Assembly: GCA_015143295.1 (NCBI GenBank)
Contig: CM026557.1
Location: 34,419,965-34,483,964, forward strand
Direction of reading: 5' to 3'
From: Tetracentron sinense
Lineage: Eukaryota; Streptophyta; Magnoliopsida; Trochodendrales; Trochodendraceae
DNA length: 64,000 nt
Under the pieces are notes generated by a model that saw only the letters and a program-made list of their open reading frames with translations, ran no database searches and was not told the origin of the DNA. A program made the translations under genes and the position numbers. Of the stretch, positions 57,701-64,000 are shown piece by piece (the first letter of the stretch is position 1; every line of letters begins with the position of its first letter).

Positions 57701-60700
57701 CACCCCCTCTCCCCTTCTCTCATAATAGTCTCCAACTACAGTCTCCCTATTGGTGGCTAGTGCAAAAATATGCCCAAAATCTTCTTGAAGCCTAGTATTG
57801 CCACACTAAACATCTTTCCAAAATCTCACTTCTGACCCCTGACCCACTATAAACCGGAACTTCGGCACCACCAAACTAGTCGTCGCCATGATCCTCTTCC
57901 AAAGACCCAAGCCATGAGACGTCTTCACCTGATTTGGACCCACCACGAATACTCCCCATACTTGGCTACTATCACTGCTTGCCACAAATTATTCCTTTCC
58001 GATCCGAATCTCCAAATCCATTTCCCTAACAAGGCCTTATTGACTAGAATCAGAGACTTAAGATTTAACCCCCCATCTTCCTTAGGCTGGCAAATTTGAT
58101 TCCAAGCCACCAAATGATACTTAAAGAGTCAACCTTCTTATTCCACAGAAACTCCCTATGAATATGTTGCTTCTTGGTTGTCCAAGATTATGCTCCATAA
58201 AGCATAGCTAGTCTTATAAGTTATAACACATAACAAGTCCAACAAAATTTGAGCTACCGGGCACAAATCGTATAGATAAGGCACTGATATTGATAATGAT
58301 GACTATCCCACCTTTTTTTGACCGGTGTGATGACTATCCTACCTAAAGAACAAGCATATCTAATTCACGTGCGGGGGTATTCAAATCACAATTGGAACCA
58401 CCCAAATCAACCTATATGTCAGGTGACATCAGTAAAAATAAGAAAAAACAAGAAACTTTTAGAGAAGTTAAAAAAAATCATACATCCTGGCAAATTTATC
58501 CATTAAATGTTGTGTGGGAGCCTTTAGCATAGGCAAGACCCTTTGGAAGTTACTCACTCCTCTTTGCTGGAGCATTTGGAAAGAGAATAATAATAGATTA
58601 TTGGAGGCAAGGATAGGCACAATCGCACAACCAATAGCAGTCCTTGAGAGCATCAAAATTAAGCTCTTCATAAGCACATCTATATTGAAGGAGTTCTGAG
58701 GGATTCTTTTGTTCGATCTTTCACCATTGGATGGAAAGCAATGCTCTACGGAGAATGAATGAATGCAGTCCCTAGGCCATCATGGAAGATGCCAGTCAAG
58801 CAAAACACTGATGGTGCTCGCTTAGAATTTCTTCCCTATCGAGAATAGTTGGCAACTTTCATATGATGCAAAAGGAGAAATTCTGGCATCGTATTCCACT
58901 CCAGAGAGAAATAAATCCTAGCAAACCGGAGATTTAGCTTTAATAAAGCTAAAGAGATCTAGTCCTCCATGTTAAGTACCGGGGGCCTCTAGGGGTGGAA
59001 GTTGATTCTCGTTGAAATATACAAGTAGGTTAAAGAGTCTTGGACTCTTGGGAACACTTCAACATGAAAGATCATATAGCAGATTTGGCTTCCGACTTGA
59101 AAGTATTGTATAGACATACATACATTACAAAGTATCAATCATCAAGCTAATTTTTACGCAAGATCTGGTATTGCAAGACCTTTCTGGCATATAGAGAATT
59201 CGCATCCCTAGCTTTTTCTGATAAATTTACTTTACACGTTAAAATATCAATTATATTCATTGAATCCATCAAGAAAATGAGACTTGCTTACATATCAACA
59301 TGCATAAAATCACATTTGACTTTTTTTTAAAAAAATAGACCCTTAAAAATTCAGAATCCCACAAGGAAAGAGAAGTCTTAACCTCAACTCTTCAAAACAA
59401 GAAACTAAATCTTTCACTCGGGAAACATGATTGGTTTTTAGGCTTTGGCAAGGCAACAACCTATGACCACACTCAAGCCTGACTTGGTTGCCAATTGCCA
59501 ATTTCCAGATCTTTCGCTCTTCCTCCCTAATTCAAGTCCGGGCTCTCTCTAGGTAAAATGAAGACACTAAACTCTAATGCCTTCAAAAGCATGTAAGTAT
59601 CACAAAAGGAATGGTTTTTTTTAAAAAAAAATTATAAGTATTTCAAGGATTTTATGGCAAAAAAAGTAATTTACTTAGAAACACCTGTTCAGCCAGAATG
59701 AAACACAACTCACCTAGATTGAACGGTCCAATGTTCAGAACATCCAGGTTTTGTGGGTTTTAATTAAAAAACTGGGGCTGGGGTGACTTGATCCATGTTT
59801 GGAACTGGTTCACAGTCTAAAGGATCGGATCATCTGGACTAGTTCAGAATTTTAAACACTGACAAGGTGTCCTCATTCCCCAGACTTTCTAATTATTCCA
59901 GACTGGTCGTGCAGAACATTGATATGTGTTGCAAGATCAGTTCACAGTCTGTTCCGGTCTAATTCAGGCTTCAAAACACTTAGGTGAGGTCCTCACAATT
60001 CTGCACTTCCAATTATTCCAATCATGCCTTACAGTACAGTGACATGTGTTTTGCAAGCATAATTATTCCTAATGAACACCAAGTACACTTTTGAGAGTGA
60101 CAATAAAATGAACCACCAAAATAATATTGAGACCAATATCAAACCGCATGTATGAATAGCCAAATTCATGAGTTATATGGTATAAATCAATGATCAATTA
60201 CCGGTGTTTAGACATCACTGGTGCATAACAATGATATGTGATACAAGCATTATCATTCCTAGCAAACACTGAGTGCACTGTTGAGGGAGATCATAAAATG
60301 AAATCAAAAGAATTTGGAGATCAATATCAAACCGCATGCAGGAACACAAATTTGATGAGTGATATTGTGTATACCAATGAATGATTAATAAATGCCCATC
60401 AGCACAGTTTAGACTCAATAACAAAACCAACTCAATTGAAACTTTTAGATATAAAAAATCATTTGAGCCTATACATGTGGACAGAAAATGTTTCTGAAGA
60501 TATGTTTCAATTCTGACAAGCAACTTAAAGAGATAAAACCAAACTTATCTCCAAAATGTAAAAAGAGTATACTTTTGATGAATATGTTCCACTGCTTGTT
60601 CAGCAATCTGCTCATGGCAAGTGTCAATATCTTGAATAAGTTCATTAACCGCCTCAATGACATCATGCTTTAGTTTCCGGCTCCTTGAACTTTTATCAGC

Positions 60701-62035
60701 CGCTGTAAAGGAGAATATAATATTCAATGACAAATTCCATAAACCACTCAAATTTAATAATTTATGACAATGACACAGTCAACGCTACCACATTTAATAC
60801 TATCACTTCCATAGTTCCATTACCCTCAATTACGCCCAAATGTGATAGATTAGCTTTTCAAATTCACCAACATTATCATCTTCAAAGATTATCAACTGCA
60901 CAATTCTAACTCCACTGAACCCATCAAAGACTACCACGATATGAGGCAGAACAGGGTAAAAAATGTTATAAGAAACTCCTGGAAGAAGGAACAAAAGACA
61001 GCTCACATTTGCTTTTTCCTTCAGAATCACCCCCTGAAGAAGAAGTGTGAGGAACAGCTGCTGAGTCAGGCACATCCTCGAGAAGGGTTTGTAAGGAAGG
61101 CGGACGCAAAGTGTTTCTGGAAGCAGCAGCAACTGACACAGCAGATAAAACTGGATGATCATCTCGTTCAGCATCATCTTCGTCATCACTTTCAGCTGAT
61201 AAAGTCAAGCCCCCAAGAGCGCTTGTGGAGAGAGAAAGATCCTCCTCCCTTATGATATGTAAAACACGCCTCACAATGTTCCCAACAGCAAGCTCTGCAA
61301 TCCCATCCATTCATAGAAAATTAACAGATAAGCCTCCCCCAGACCCATGTAACTTAAAACACGCAAATGCATACTAGACACGCCATCACATTCATGCAAT
61401 TACAAAGTACCCCCTTATTGTACCACTATGTAAAGTATCATCTATAAAAATAAACCCAAATCAACAAAAGTGTCATTACAGAAATGTCCTGATTCCCGCA
61501 GCAGTGGTAGTCCAAAGCACCAATGTTATACAAAAATGAAATTTCCGTGTGATATTTGGTCCTTAACCATGAAAAGATACATTAACATTGAATTATAAAC
61601 AAAATAAAGATACAGCATTAGCATCAAATCCATCCCAAAAGAAAGTATCTCTCATTTTCAAATAATCATGCCAGCAACAACAGATTGAGATGCATACCAA
61701 CAGGATTCGCAGAGATGAGCTGCTCTCCTATGGCCTTTACAGTCTCAATCAGAGCCCCAGCCTGGTTTGTATACGGCACTCTCTGCTGAGAAATCACTGA
61801 TCGAAGTAGCTCAGCTGTCTGCCTAGCAGTTGCATGCGAACCCTCGACCTTACTGCCACCAGAAAAAATCCACAAAAACTGTCAAATACGACCTTCAATA
61901 ATGCGGGGGGGAAAAAAAAAATGTAACTCTACAGAAACCATATTTACCCTTAAAATATATCAAAAAACAGGGACAAACTCACCGTCTTTTAAGCTTGATA
62001 ACAAACTCCTTCACAAGAGTCTGTATATCCGGCAT
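30649..62035 (-). CDS. EIF2B2: eIF2B subunit beta, complete 9-exon gene
   Basis: Beta subunit of eIF2B, the cytosolic guanine-nucleotide exchange factor that recharges eIF2 with GTP; with alpha and delta it forms the regulatory subcomplex. Exons (minus): 61983-62035, 61698-61852, 61007-61294, 60573-60702, 44828-44935, 44604-44706, 44385-44510, 31076-31269, 30649-30745. Total 1254 bp, 417 residues, close to plant orthologues (about 400). All introns are GT-AG with matching phases and no stop interrupts. Residues ~1-180 are the helical N-terminal region with an acidic linker (SAESDDEDDAERDD). The rest is the Rossmann-like IF-2B domain: HQNEVILTLGRSRTV, YQGHVLAKELVARG, VITDSAVFAMISRVNMV, GAHAVMANGGV, CPLYPHNPEVLLNDL, ADYYSADDLVV. 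Introns 4 and 7 are 15,637 and 13,115 bp; the others are 93-403 bp. A 5'-UTR intron is likely. Antisense LTR promoters lie in intron 4. Confidence 0.95.
31076..31269 (-). CDS. EIF2B2: eIF2B-beta exon 8
   Basis: 194 bp. LCPLYPHNPEVLLNDLRCPS, DFGEFSDCMDFG and FDYVPPKLVSLFITD; acceptor ATGACAG, donor GTAAGT. Confidence 0.95.
31525..31915. repeat. diverged ~236 bp tandem duplication
   Basis: Intron 7. GGGCATA.CCACATGC, GATCTAT and CAT.AATG..TTAGTT/TTTATGT occur in order in two adjacent copies starting near 31530 and 31766, with many differences. Confidence 0.55.
31916..34049. other. intron 7 sequence, nothing recognised
   Basis: AT-rich intron. There are short TATA-rich runs (33835-33845). No coding or repeat family was recognised. 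Confidence 0.4.
34050..36757 (+). mobile_element. L1-type LINE ORF2, 5' part, split by hAT
   Basis: Reads the linker LRVKNMWLENERFKEL, then reverse-transcriptase blocks DFRPINLISSMYKILSKVL (34920-34975), IANEFIDEQIRSKKP, CKVDMEKVYDHVNWD and DPLSPFLFII (near 35320). The active site is FANNT near 35435, not YADDT. Zinc-knuckle sequence follows near 36520-36670. The endonuclease domain is missing on the left. Frames are broken by stops. The same LINE resumes at 41165. Confidence 0.85.
36997..37162 (+). repeat. 83 bp tandem repeat, near-identical
   Basis: Two copies (36997-37079, 37080-37162) identical by eye until the last few bases. Each carries the 12 bp palindrome GAAGACGTCTTC. Part of the hAT 5' region. 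Confidence 0.92.
37180..37870. repeat. CT / GAAGAA simple-sequence tracts in hAT leader
   Basis: Alternating (CT)n, (GAA)n and T-rich tracts. The long open frames here on both strands are low-complexity artefacts. Pyrimidine tracts next to AGGTA sites may be introns of the transposase leader. Confidence 0.8.
38295..40692 (+). pseudogene. hAT transposase (BED finger, DUF659, dimerisation), broken
   Basis: One frame runs from MTSRRDFAWEYAK to the C-terminus with two introns (40012-40102, 40222-40307). The BED zinc finger is CKFC...NHLAGTH (38367-38440). The DUF659 core has GCTIMLDGWTDGKNRS and VQIITDNHSSYVLA. The C-terminal dimerisation region is SSASGCERNWSTFEQ then VHTKRRNRLEQQKLNSRL. In-frame stops lie at 38334, 39258, 39462 and 40371. 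Apart from these the frame is intact over about 2 kb with no frameshift, so inactivation is by point mutation and may be fairly recent. Length and domain order fit plant DUF659 hAT transposases. Confidence 0.9.
41165..41496 (+). mobile_element. L1-type LINE 3' part (continues 36757)
   Basis: Directly after the hAT duplication the LINE C-terminal block resumes: WKEIIKRVFEDSLS, RICSHIKLFALRVV. A 3' UTR follows, ending near CAGAAAAAAAC at 41490. Confidence 0.8.
41687..42190. mobile_element. hAT MITE with ACTCGAGT words
   Basis: 504 bp. Ends are CATGGTTCAAAAAC / CATAGTTTGAAAAC with imperfect 8 bp flanks GTCCATAC (41679-41686) and GTCTATAG (42191-42198). Subterminal GACTCGAGTT and GAGTCGAGTAACTCGG words resemble the MITE at 28898-29310. 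An (AT)n run lies at 41779-41801. Confidence 0.65.
42258..43369. mobile_element. fold-back element with GGCG words, holding a LINE piece
   Basis: The ends GTGGTTGTTAAGG (42258) and its counterpart CCTTTAACAACCATG (ending 43369) are inverted. GAGGCG, GCCTTAGG and CACCTAGGCGATG words flank the interior. No convincing target duplication. The interior 42840-43230 is an L1 3' end on the minus strand. Confidence 0.5.
42840..43230 (-). mobile_element. L1-type LINE 3' remnant
   Basis: Minus frame: LPGAIAWSIWRERNRRVFEN, PRICVRIRSLMLEWCRARQ, then a 3' UTR ending ATTGCTTGGATTATCGATC near 42840. The same end type is seen in the LINE at 56864-58154. Confidence 0.8.
43640..43745. repeat. fragment with CCTAGGCGG words
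   Basis: ACCACCTAGGCGGCTAG and GCTAGGTCGCCTATG recall the GGCG-word element at 42258-43369; a degenerate relative. Confidence 0.35.
43822..43935. repeat. perfect 57 bp tandem duplication
   Basis: Two identical copies (43822-43878, 43879-43935) starting TTCTACCTAGTGTACTC, about 450 bp from exon 7. Identity implies a recent duplication. Confidence 0.95.
44385..44510 (-). CDS. EIF2B2: eIF2B-beta exon 7
   Basis: 126 bp, 42 codons. VIVGAHAVMANGGVIVPVGL to VVAGSHK; acceptor TTAAAG, donor GTATCT. The 13.1 kb intron follows. Confidence 0.93.
44604..44706 (-). CDS. EIF2B2: eIF2B-beta exon 6
   Basis: 103 bp. RYQGHVLAKELVARGLQTTV to SRVNMV; acceptor AATTAG, donor GTATAT, ends in phase 0. Confidence 0.93.
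44828..44935 (-). CDS. EIF2B2: eIF2B-beta exon 5
   Basis: 108 bp. Completes HQN and reads EVILTLGRSRTVMEFLCAAK to AEGAP; acceptor TTGTCAG, donor GTTTGT. Marks the start of the IF-2B fold. Confidence 0.93.
45188..46492. mobile_element. hAT non-autonomous element with GGGCCCT words
   Basis: 1305 bp in eIF2B-beta intron 4. Ends TAGGGCTGTCAA / TTGACAGCCCTA are perfect 12 bp inverted repeats, with imperfect 8 bp flanks ACAATGGC (45180-45187) and ATAATGCC (46493-46500). Subterminal regions are dense in GGGCCCT and CAGGCC words; the centre is AT-rich with no transposase. Confidence 0.75.
46501..47224. other. intron 4 sequence, nothing recognised
   Basis: No repeat family, splice-bounded exon or coding stretch recognised. 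Confidence 0.4.
47225..48677. mobile_element. hAT-like fold-back element, GGGAAGCG words
   Basis: 1453 bp. Ends are CATAGTTGC / TATAGTTACC with 8 bp flanks GATTTATC (47217-47224) and AATTTATC (48678-48685). Left (47250-47490) and right (48490-48670) subterminal regions repeat GGGAAACG/GGGAAGCG in opposite orientations. The centre (47500-48480) holds several diverged copies of a TTAACCnnnGTTAA module in both orientations, including a long hairpin. Confidence 0.65.
48213..48352. repeat. long hairpin with perfect 26 bp inner stem
   Basis: 48253-48278 and 48290-48315 are perfect reverse complements (arm starts GTTCAACAATATAACC) around an 11-base loop. Imperfect pairing extends outward to about 48213 and 48352. 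Confidence 0.95.
49424..49590. mobile_element. fragment with CCGAAAC / GATACGTATCGG words
   Basis: Contains CGGCCGAAACTGTTA, CGTAACAGTTTCGGCCG and CCGAAACCGATACGTATCGG. These are like the words of the MITE at 8927-9513, but no termini could be fixed. Confidence 0.45.
50036..50900 (+). repeat. ~355 bp tandem units in LTR U3
   Basis: CAAAACTCAKYATTTTTCC and TTCGGTCACYTG landmarks recur with spacings of about 352 and 359 bp (near 50039, 50391, 50750). TCATATGAAGAAACGGCAGC recurs at about 50298 and 50658. Confidence 0.8.
50979..50986 (+). promoter_or_regulatory. TATA box of the long LTR
   Basis: TTATATAAAG context about 60-90 bp downstream of three GTTGAC/GGTCAA words. Predicts U3 at 49908 to ~51010, so the repeat array is transcribed leader. 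Confidence 0.65.
51983..52850 (+). repeat. 84 bp tandem array, ~11 units, in LTR leader
   Basis: Units start AGTCCTCCGTGACTGATAG and contain CGGGAGTGGGTGGAT and ATAGATCCTCTTTG. Starts lie near 51983, 52067, 52151 and 52236, then two ~58 bp short units near 52299 and 52357, then about 84 bp spacing to 52850. Later units alternate between GGCTAGGTCTGGAGTGG and GACTAGGTCAGGAGTGG types. Confidence 0.92.
53616..53627 (+). other. primer-binding site, initiator Met tRNA
   Basis: TGGTATCAGAGC two bases after the LTR end. Confidence 0.92.
53882..54914 (+). pseudogene. Ty3-type gag with CCHC knuckle, broken
   Basis: Starts MGRTMPPRQTPERTLAG. One frameshift occurs near 54065-54090, then a single frame to GEL-stop at 54912. 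It shows VANWIRRLEKIF, AKFIELFYERYFSTSMKKKK, NMTVSEYKQRFNQLSKF and FEEGLRPAIKGKLV, typical of the Ty3 gag domain. The zinc knuckle is CYQCGKPGHIKRHC (54769-54810), with an upstream CERCGRSHQTEDC half-finger. In-frame stops lie near 54211, 54367 and 54449; at least two look like CAG-to-TAG changes. Protease, reverse transcriptase, RNase H and integrase are all absent: only 270 bp separate the gag stop from the polypurine tract. Confidence 0.9.
55184..55197 (+). other. polypurine tract
   Basis: AAGGAAGGGAGAA directly before the 3' LTR, preceded by GAGGACGAAATTTTTGT, a context typical of Ty3 chromovirus-like elements. Confidence 0.9.
55198..55768 (+). mobile_element. 3' LTR, truncated
   Basis: Matches 49908-50475 closely, with scattered substitutions (TGTAACGACCTAG against TGTAACGAACCGG), then breaks near CGTATCGATAGATTC. 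The remaining ~3.1 kb is missing, so no right target duplication exists. Confidence 0.92.
55770..56560. mobile_element. fold-back element with GATTTGAATCG words
   Basis: CGATTTGAATCG-like words occur in both orientations at 55780-55890 and 56395-56545, with an AT-rich middle. The right end GGATTTAACAACCATG mirrors the CATGGTTGTTAAA end type of 42258-43369. The left end abuts the broken LTR. Confidence 0.45.
56580..58260 (-). mobile_element. RTE-type LINE 3' remnant, split by an L1 LINE
   Basis: On the minus strand, 58250-58169 then 56849-56600 read as TKKQHIHRSVAEMRILTWT followed by a RKGKKEHG-type tail, the end of plant RTE-clade LINEs. The two parts join exactly across the L1 insertion at 56864-58154. 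Heavily mutated. Confidence 0.7.
56864..58154 (-). mobile_element. 5'-truncated L1 LINE with 14 bp TSD
   Basis: Flanked by CCTATGAATATGTT (56850-56863 and 58155-58168). The minus-strand element ends in a run of A (T run at 56862-56871) after ATTGCTTGATTATCAAT. ORF2 blocks in order: MVAWNQICQPKEDGGLNLKS, SKVSFFLWNAALDKILTCDH, LPGAIAWMVWKERNLRVLED, SRICVRVWLVVFEW. It was 5' truncated on insertion. Few frameshifts, so among the younger LINEs here. Confidence 0.9.
58510..59000 (+). mobile_element. L1-type LINE C-terminus with RNase H fragment
   Basis: Reads LCWSIWKENNNRLLEARI and AVLESIKIKLFISTSI, then PSWKMPVKQNTDGARL near 58770-58820, the DG-containing entry of a type I RNase H. Stops follow. 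Confidence 0.65.
59001..60050. other. intron 4 sequence with diverged repeats
   Basis: Mostly unrecognised. 59860-60050 contains two related ~125 bp stretches (CTAATTATTCCAGAC / CCAATTATTCCAATC, then GTGACATGTGTTTTGCAAG). Confidence 0.4.
60051..60400. repeat. diverged ~185 bp tandem duplication
   Basis: GCAAGCATAATTATTCCTA...CAATATCAAACCGCATG occurs near 60053-60160 and again near 60243-60340, with about 20% difference by eye. It ends about 170 bp from exon 4. Confidence 0.7.
60573..60702 (-). CDS. EIF2B2: eIF2B-beta exon 4
   Basis: 130 bp. Reads SADKSSRSRKLKHDVIEAV and ends EQAVEHIHQ; acceptor TTTACAG, donor GTATAC. The 15.6 kb intron follows. Confidence 0.92.
61007..61294 (-). CDS. EIF2B2: eIF2B-beta exon 3
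   Basis: 288 bp. Starts ELAVGNIVRRVLHIIREED, followed by the low-complexity acidic and Ser-rich linker to EGKSK; acceptor TTGCAG, donor GTGAGC. Confidence 0.93.
61698..61852 (-). CDS. EIF2B2: eIF2B-beta exon 2
   Basis: 155 bp. Reads KVEGSHATARQTAELL, QRVPYTNQAGALIETVKAI and ends ISANPV; acceptor GGCAG, donor GTATGC. Confidence 0.93.
61983..62035 (-). CDS. EIF2B2: eIF2B-beta exon 1
   Basis: ATG at 62035-62033, MPDIQTLVKEFVIKLKR; donor GTGAGT, ends in phase 2. MPDVQ/MPDIQ starts are typical of plant orthologues, which decides the start. Confidence 0.92.
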
Positions 62036-62053
62036 GATTATCACCAATTTTCA

Positions 62054-62357
62054 CCTAAAATGCCAGATAAATCAGTTTATAATCCCTAAACAATCCAAAT
62101 AAGTTCAATTAACAATAGATTTTCAAATCAATAACGAACTTCAAAAGAAAGGAAATTGTTCTCCAGATTATCTCAGAAAAACTCGAATTACATTAACTAG
62201 TGACAATCATTAATCGAGCCTGAAACTAGAATGTCCACGAGTTCTAGGGTTTATGAATAGAAGATACCATTAGAATTGAACCAGAGGCCATTAAAAAGAG
62301 AAAAATCTCCGCTGAAATTACAGCAGTACTTATTGAATGAACTGATTGATACTTACA
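62054..62357 (-). other. predicted 5'-UTR intron of eIF2B-beta
   Basis: Between a consensus donor (GGT then GTAAGT, intron from 62356) and a CATTTTAG acceptor ending at 62055, 19 bp before the start codon. The leader exon would cover roughly 62357-62450. Inferred from splice signals only. Confidence 0.55.
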
Positions 62358-62449
62358 CCATAAATCGAAAAAATTAGGTGTACGTAGAGAGATGATTTTG
62401 CTTCCCCAAGCAGAAATCTAGTGTTTTAGAGCGCTCCGAAACTCCTGCA

Positions 62450-63120
62450 AGTTTGGGTTTTCTTCAGCAGCAGATAAATGTATTTGCGTCCGTATGGTAT
62501 GAAGGAGAAAAAGGAAATGATCCTCTACAAGGAAAAAGACACTTCTATCCTTTATTTGTCTACAATTACAGATTCCTTTCCCCCTTACAGGCTACAACTA
62601 CAACCCAACTATCAACATCTCTCCCCAATAAAGTAAAGTTTGTTCTACAAACTCCCTTCTATTTTTAAATCTCGAGATTACCCCTTAAGTTTAGGTTTGT
62701 TCTCAAGCTACCCAACTTTTTAAAAACACCCTTCTCACAAGAGGCTCATGACCATTTTTTCATAATTTCTTATGTATGAAAAGTCTTAAACACCCTTCAA
62801 TTAACACCAACAATTAAACAATGATTTCTTTAGTTTTTAAAAGAACAATTGGTGAAAAATATGGGTTACGTCGTTCATGAGAGGACCTTCGACGTGCATG
62901 ATCCCAGATAAGTTTTCAGCGAACTCCTCACTCCGTTCAACTTATTTTTTCACAAAGCTCCCCACTTCTTTTTGAGTGACTTTACACATTCATATTTATT
63001 TTTAGCATAACCTAGAAAGGTATGTTTGCTTTCTATTCAACTATATTGTTCATATCCTTGTGAATAATCATTATTTTGTCCATGTTGCCCAGACGGTTGG
63101 ATCATAACCAACCTATCTTA
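62450..63120. other. upstream flank of eIF2B-beta, nothing recognised
   Basis: Presumed promoter side of the minus-strand gene. No TATA box or known motif stands out and no other gene is seen. Confidence 0.4.
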
Positions 63121-63276
63121 GTCCCATATCGACTACGTTGATGTATTCTTTGTGCCTTATAAGGCTCCTCCCCCTCTTCAAGAGATAGGCCCTTTTGAAG
63201 AGGTGTGTTGGGCTTAGTCTCATAGGGCCGTGTGTGCGAGTGGGTTAAGTGATTAGGATTTCAACCAAAAAAAAAT
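63121..63276 (+). mobile_element. snRNA-promoter-like / tRNA-like retroposon
   Basis: GTCCCATATCG (63121-63131) resembles the plant snRNA upstream element RTCCCACATCG. A TTATAAGG box follows about 26 bp later, the spacing of Pol III snRNA genes. Downstream, TGCGAGTGGGTTAAGTG resembles a tRNA A-box arm, and the block ends in AACCAAAAAAAA. No full snRNA or tRNA can be folded from it. Confidence 0.4.
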
Positions 63277-63399
63277 ATCATTATTTAATATTTTAGAGTG
63301 TTTTTTAGAATAAATTTTCTCCTGCAAAAAGTGTGACATAGGCAAAAACCGTTCGAAAAAAGAAAAAAGAGTAAAACGTGCAGAGGATTGATATGGTTG

Positions 63400-63660
63400 A
63401 TACTGAAACTCAGTAGTATCAACCAGATCAATATGTGGGAAATAATGTAATTGATACATTTGCAAAGATATTGATACATATTGATACTAAGGCTGGACAT
63501 GTATCGACCTGATCGATATTAATTTCAATAAATATTTTTTAACGAATGATACATATCAATATCGGTCGATATTTGAATTTGATCGTGGTCGATACTTATC
63601 AATACATATTAATACTAAAATCAATTAGTATTTATCGTGGTCGACACCAAGTTTTTTACA
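63400..63660. repeat. ATCGATCGATA-word fold-back fragment
   Basis: Repeats GTATCGACCTGATCGATATT, GATATTGATAC and TATCGGTCGATA in both orientations; termini not defined. Confidence 0.45.
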
Positions 63661-63663
63661 TTG

Positions 63664-63813
63664 TTTTCAATATAATCGTATAAATCATTGTCCAATATCT
63701 AACAAATATAATATTTTCAATATAATCTTACAAATCTTTGTCCAATATCTAAAAAATTCAATGTTTTCAATATAATCTTACAAATCCTTGCCCAATATCT
63801 AAGAAGAATAACA
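63664..63813 (+). repeat. 50 bp tandem repeat, 3 copies
   Basis: Copies start TTTTCAATATAATC at 63664, 63714 and 63764 and contain CCAATATCTAA. Units 2 and 3 are the most alike. Confidence 0.9.
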
Positions 63814-64000
63814 TTTCTTACAAACGATGGTGTTGAAAGTGCCTAGAGTATCACTAATTTGCTGCTATAATAAGAAATGGGTTGTGGGAGGTGGTGGGAA
63901 GTTAGAAAATGGTGCAAAAGGTATTACTTATCGAGGTAGAATGGATCAATGTCTACTAGTGGATTGTAATACTATGCACAAGCAGCTCTTGCCTAAAGTT

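Noticed and set aside
60727..60909. 60-codon plus-strand frame near eIF2B-beta exon 4
   Set aside because: Intron 3 read on the wrong strand; the exon reading on the minus strand explains the conservation.

Overview
The window is nuclear DNA of a flowering plant. The evidence is two spliced plant housekeeping genes with long introns, and a dense, nested set of plant-type mobile elements: L1-like and RTE-like LINEs, Ty3 and Copia LTR elements primed by initiator-Met tRNA, hAT DNA transposons and hAT MITEs. I cannot name the species.

Two host genes are recognisable, both on the minus strand. The left one (3688-12672) encodes the N-terminal two thirds of a plant NRPE5-type subunit of RNA polymerase V. 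It shows two exons split by an 8.5 kb intron, and its last exon or exons lie outside the window. The right one (30649-62035) is a complete nine-exon gene for the beta subunit of translation initiation factor eIF2B. It gives an uninterrupted 417-residue reading frame with consistent splice phases. Six of its eight coding introns are 93-403 bp, while introns 4 (15.6 kb) and 7 (13.1 kb) have been inflated by mobile elements.

Layout. 1-3400: LINE remnant, probable solo LTR, AT-rich fold-back element. 3688-12672: NRPE5-like gene, whose intron holds a 2.2 kb solo LTR with perfect target duplication, a SINE, a truncated Ty3 element, a hAT MITE, an RTE LINE and an L1 LINE. 12.8-25.2 kb: intergenic nest. 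An old hAT element (13146-24012) carries its own broken transposase, a collapsed Copia element and a 2.6 kb solo LTR rich in hairpins, and its right end was later tandemly duplicated. 25.2-30.6 kb: LINE, SINE and MITE debris. 30.6-44.9 kb: eIF2B-beta exons 5-9; intron 7 holds an L1 LINE split by a 4.4 kb hAT element with an exact 8 bp target duplication, plus fold-back elements. 45-60.5 kb: intron 4, with hAT MITEs, a Ty3 element that has 3.7 kb LTRs and gag but no pol, and a LINE inserted in an older RTE LINE. 60.5-62.4 kb: eIF2B-beta exons 1-4 and a predicted 5'-UTR intron. 62.4-64 kb: upstream flank with an snRNA-promoter-like retroposon and a 50 bp tandem repeat.

The two genes do not form a pathway: one serves RNA-directed DNA methylation, the other translation initiation. 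The most notable signals are the gag-only long-LTR element with an 84 bp repeat array in its leader, palindrome clusters just upstream of LTR TATA boxes, hairpins in an LTR leader, and a set of hAT elements that share a terminal skeleton while each family carries a different self-complementary subterminal word.
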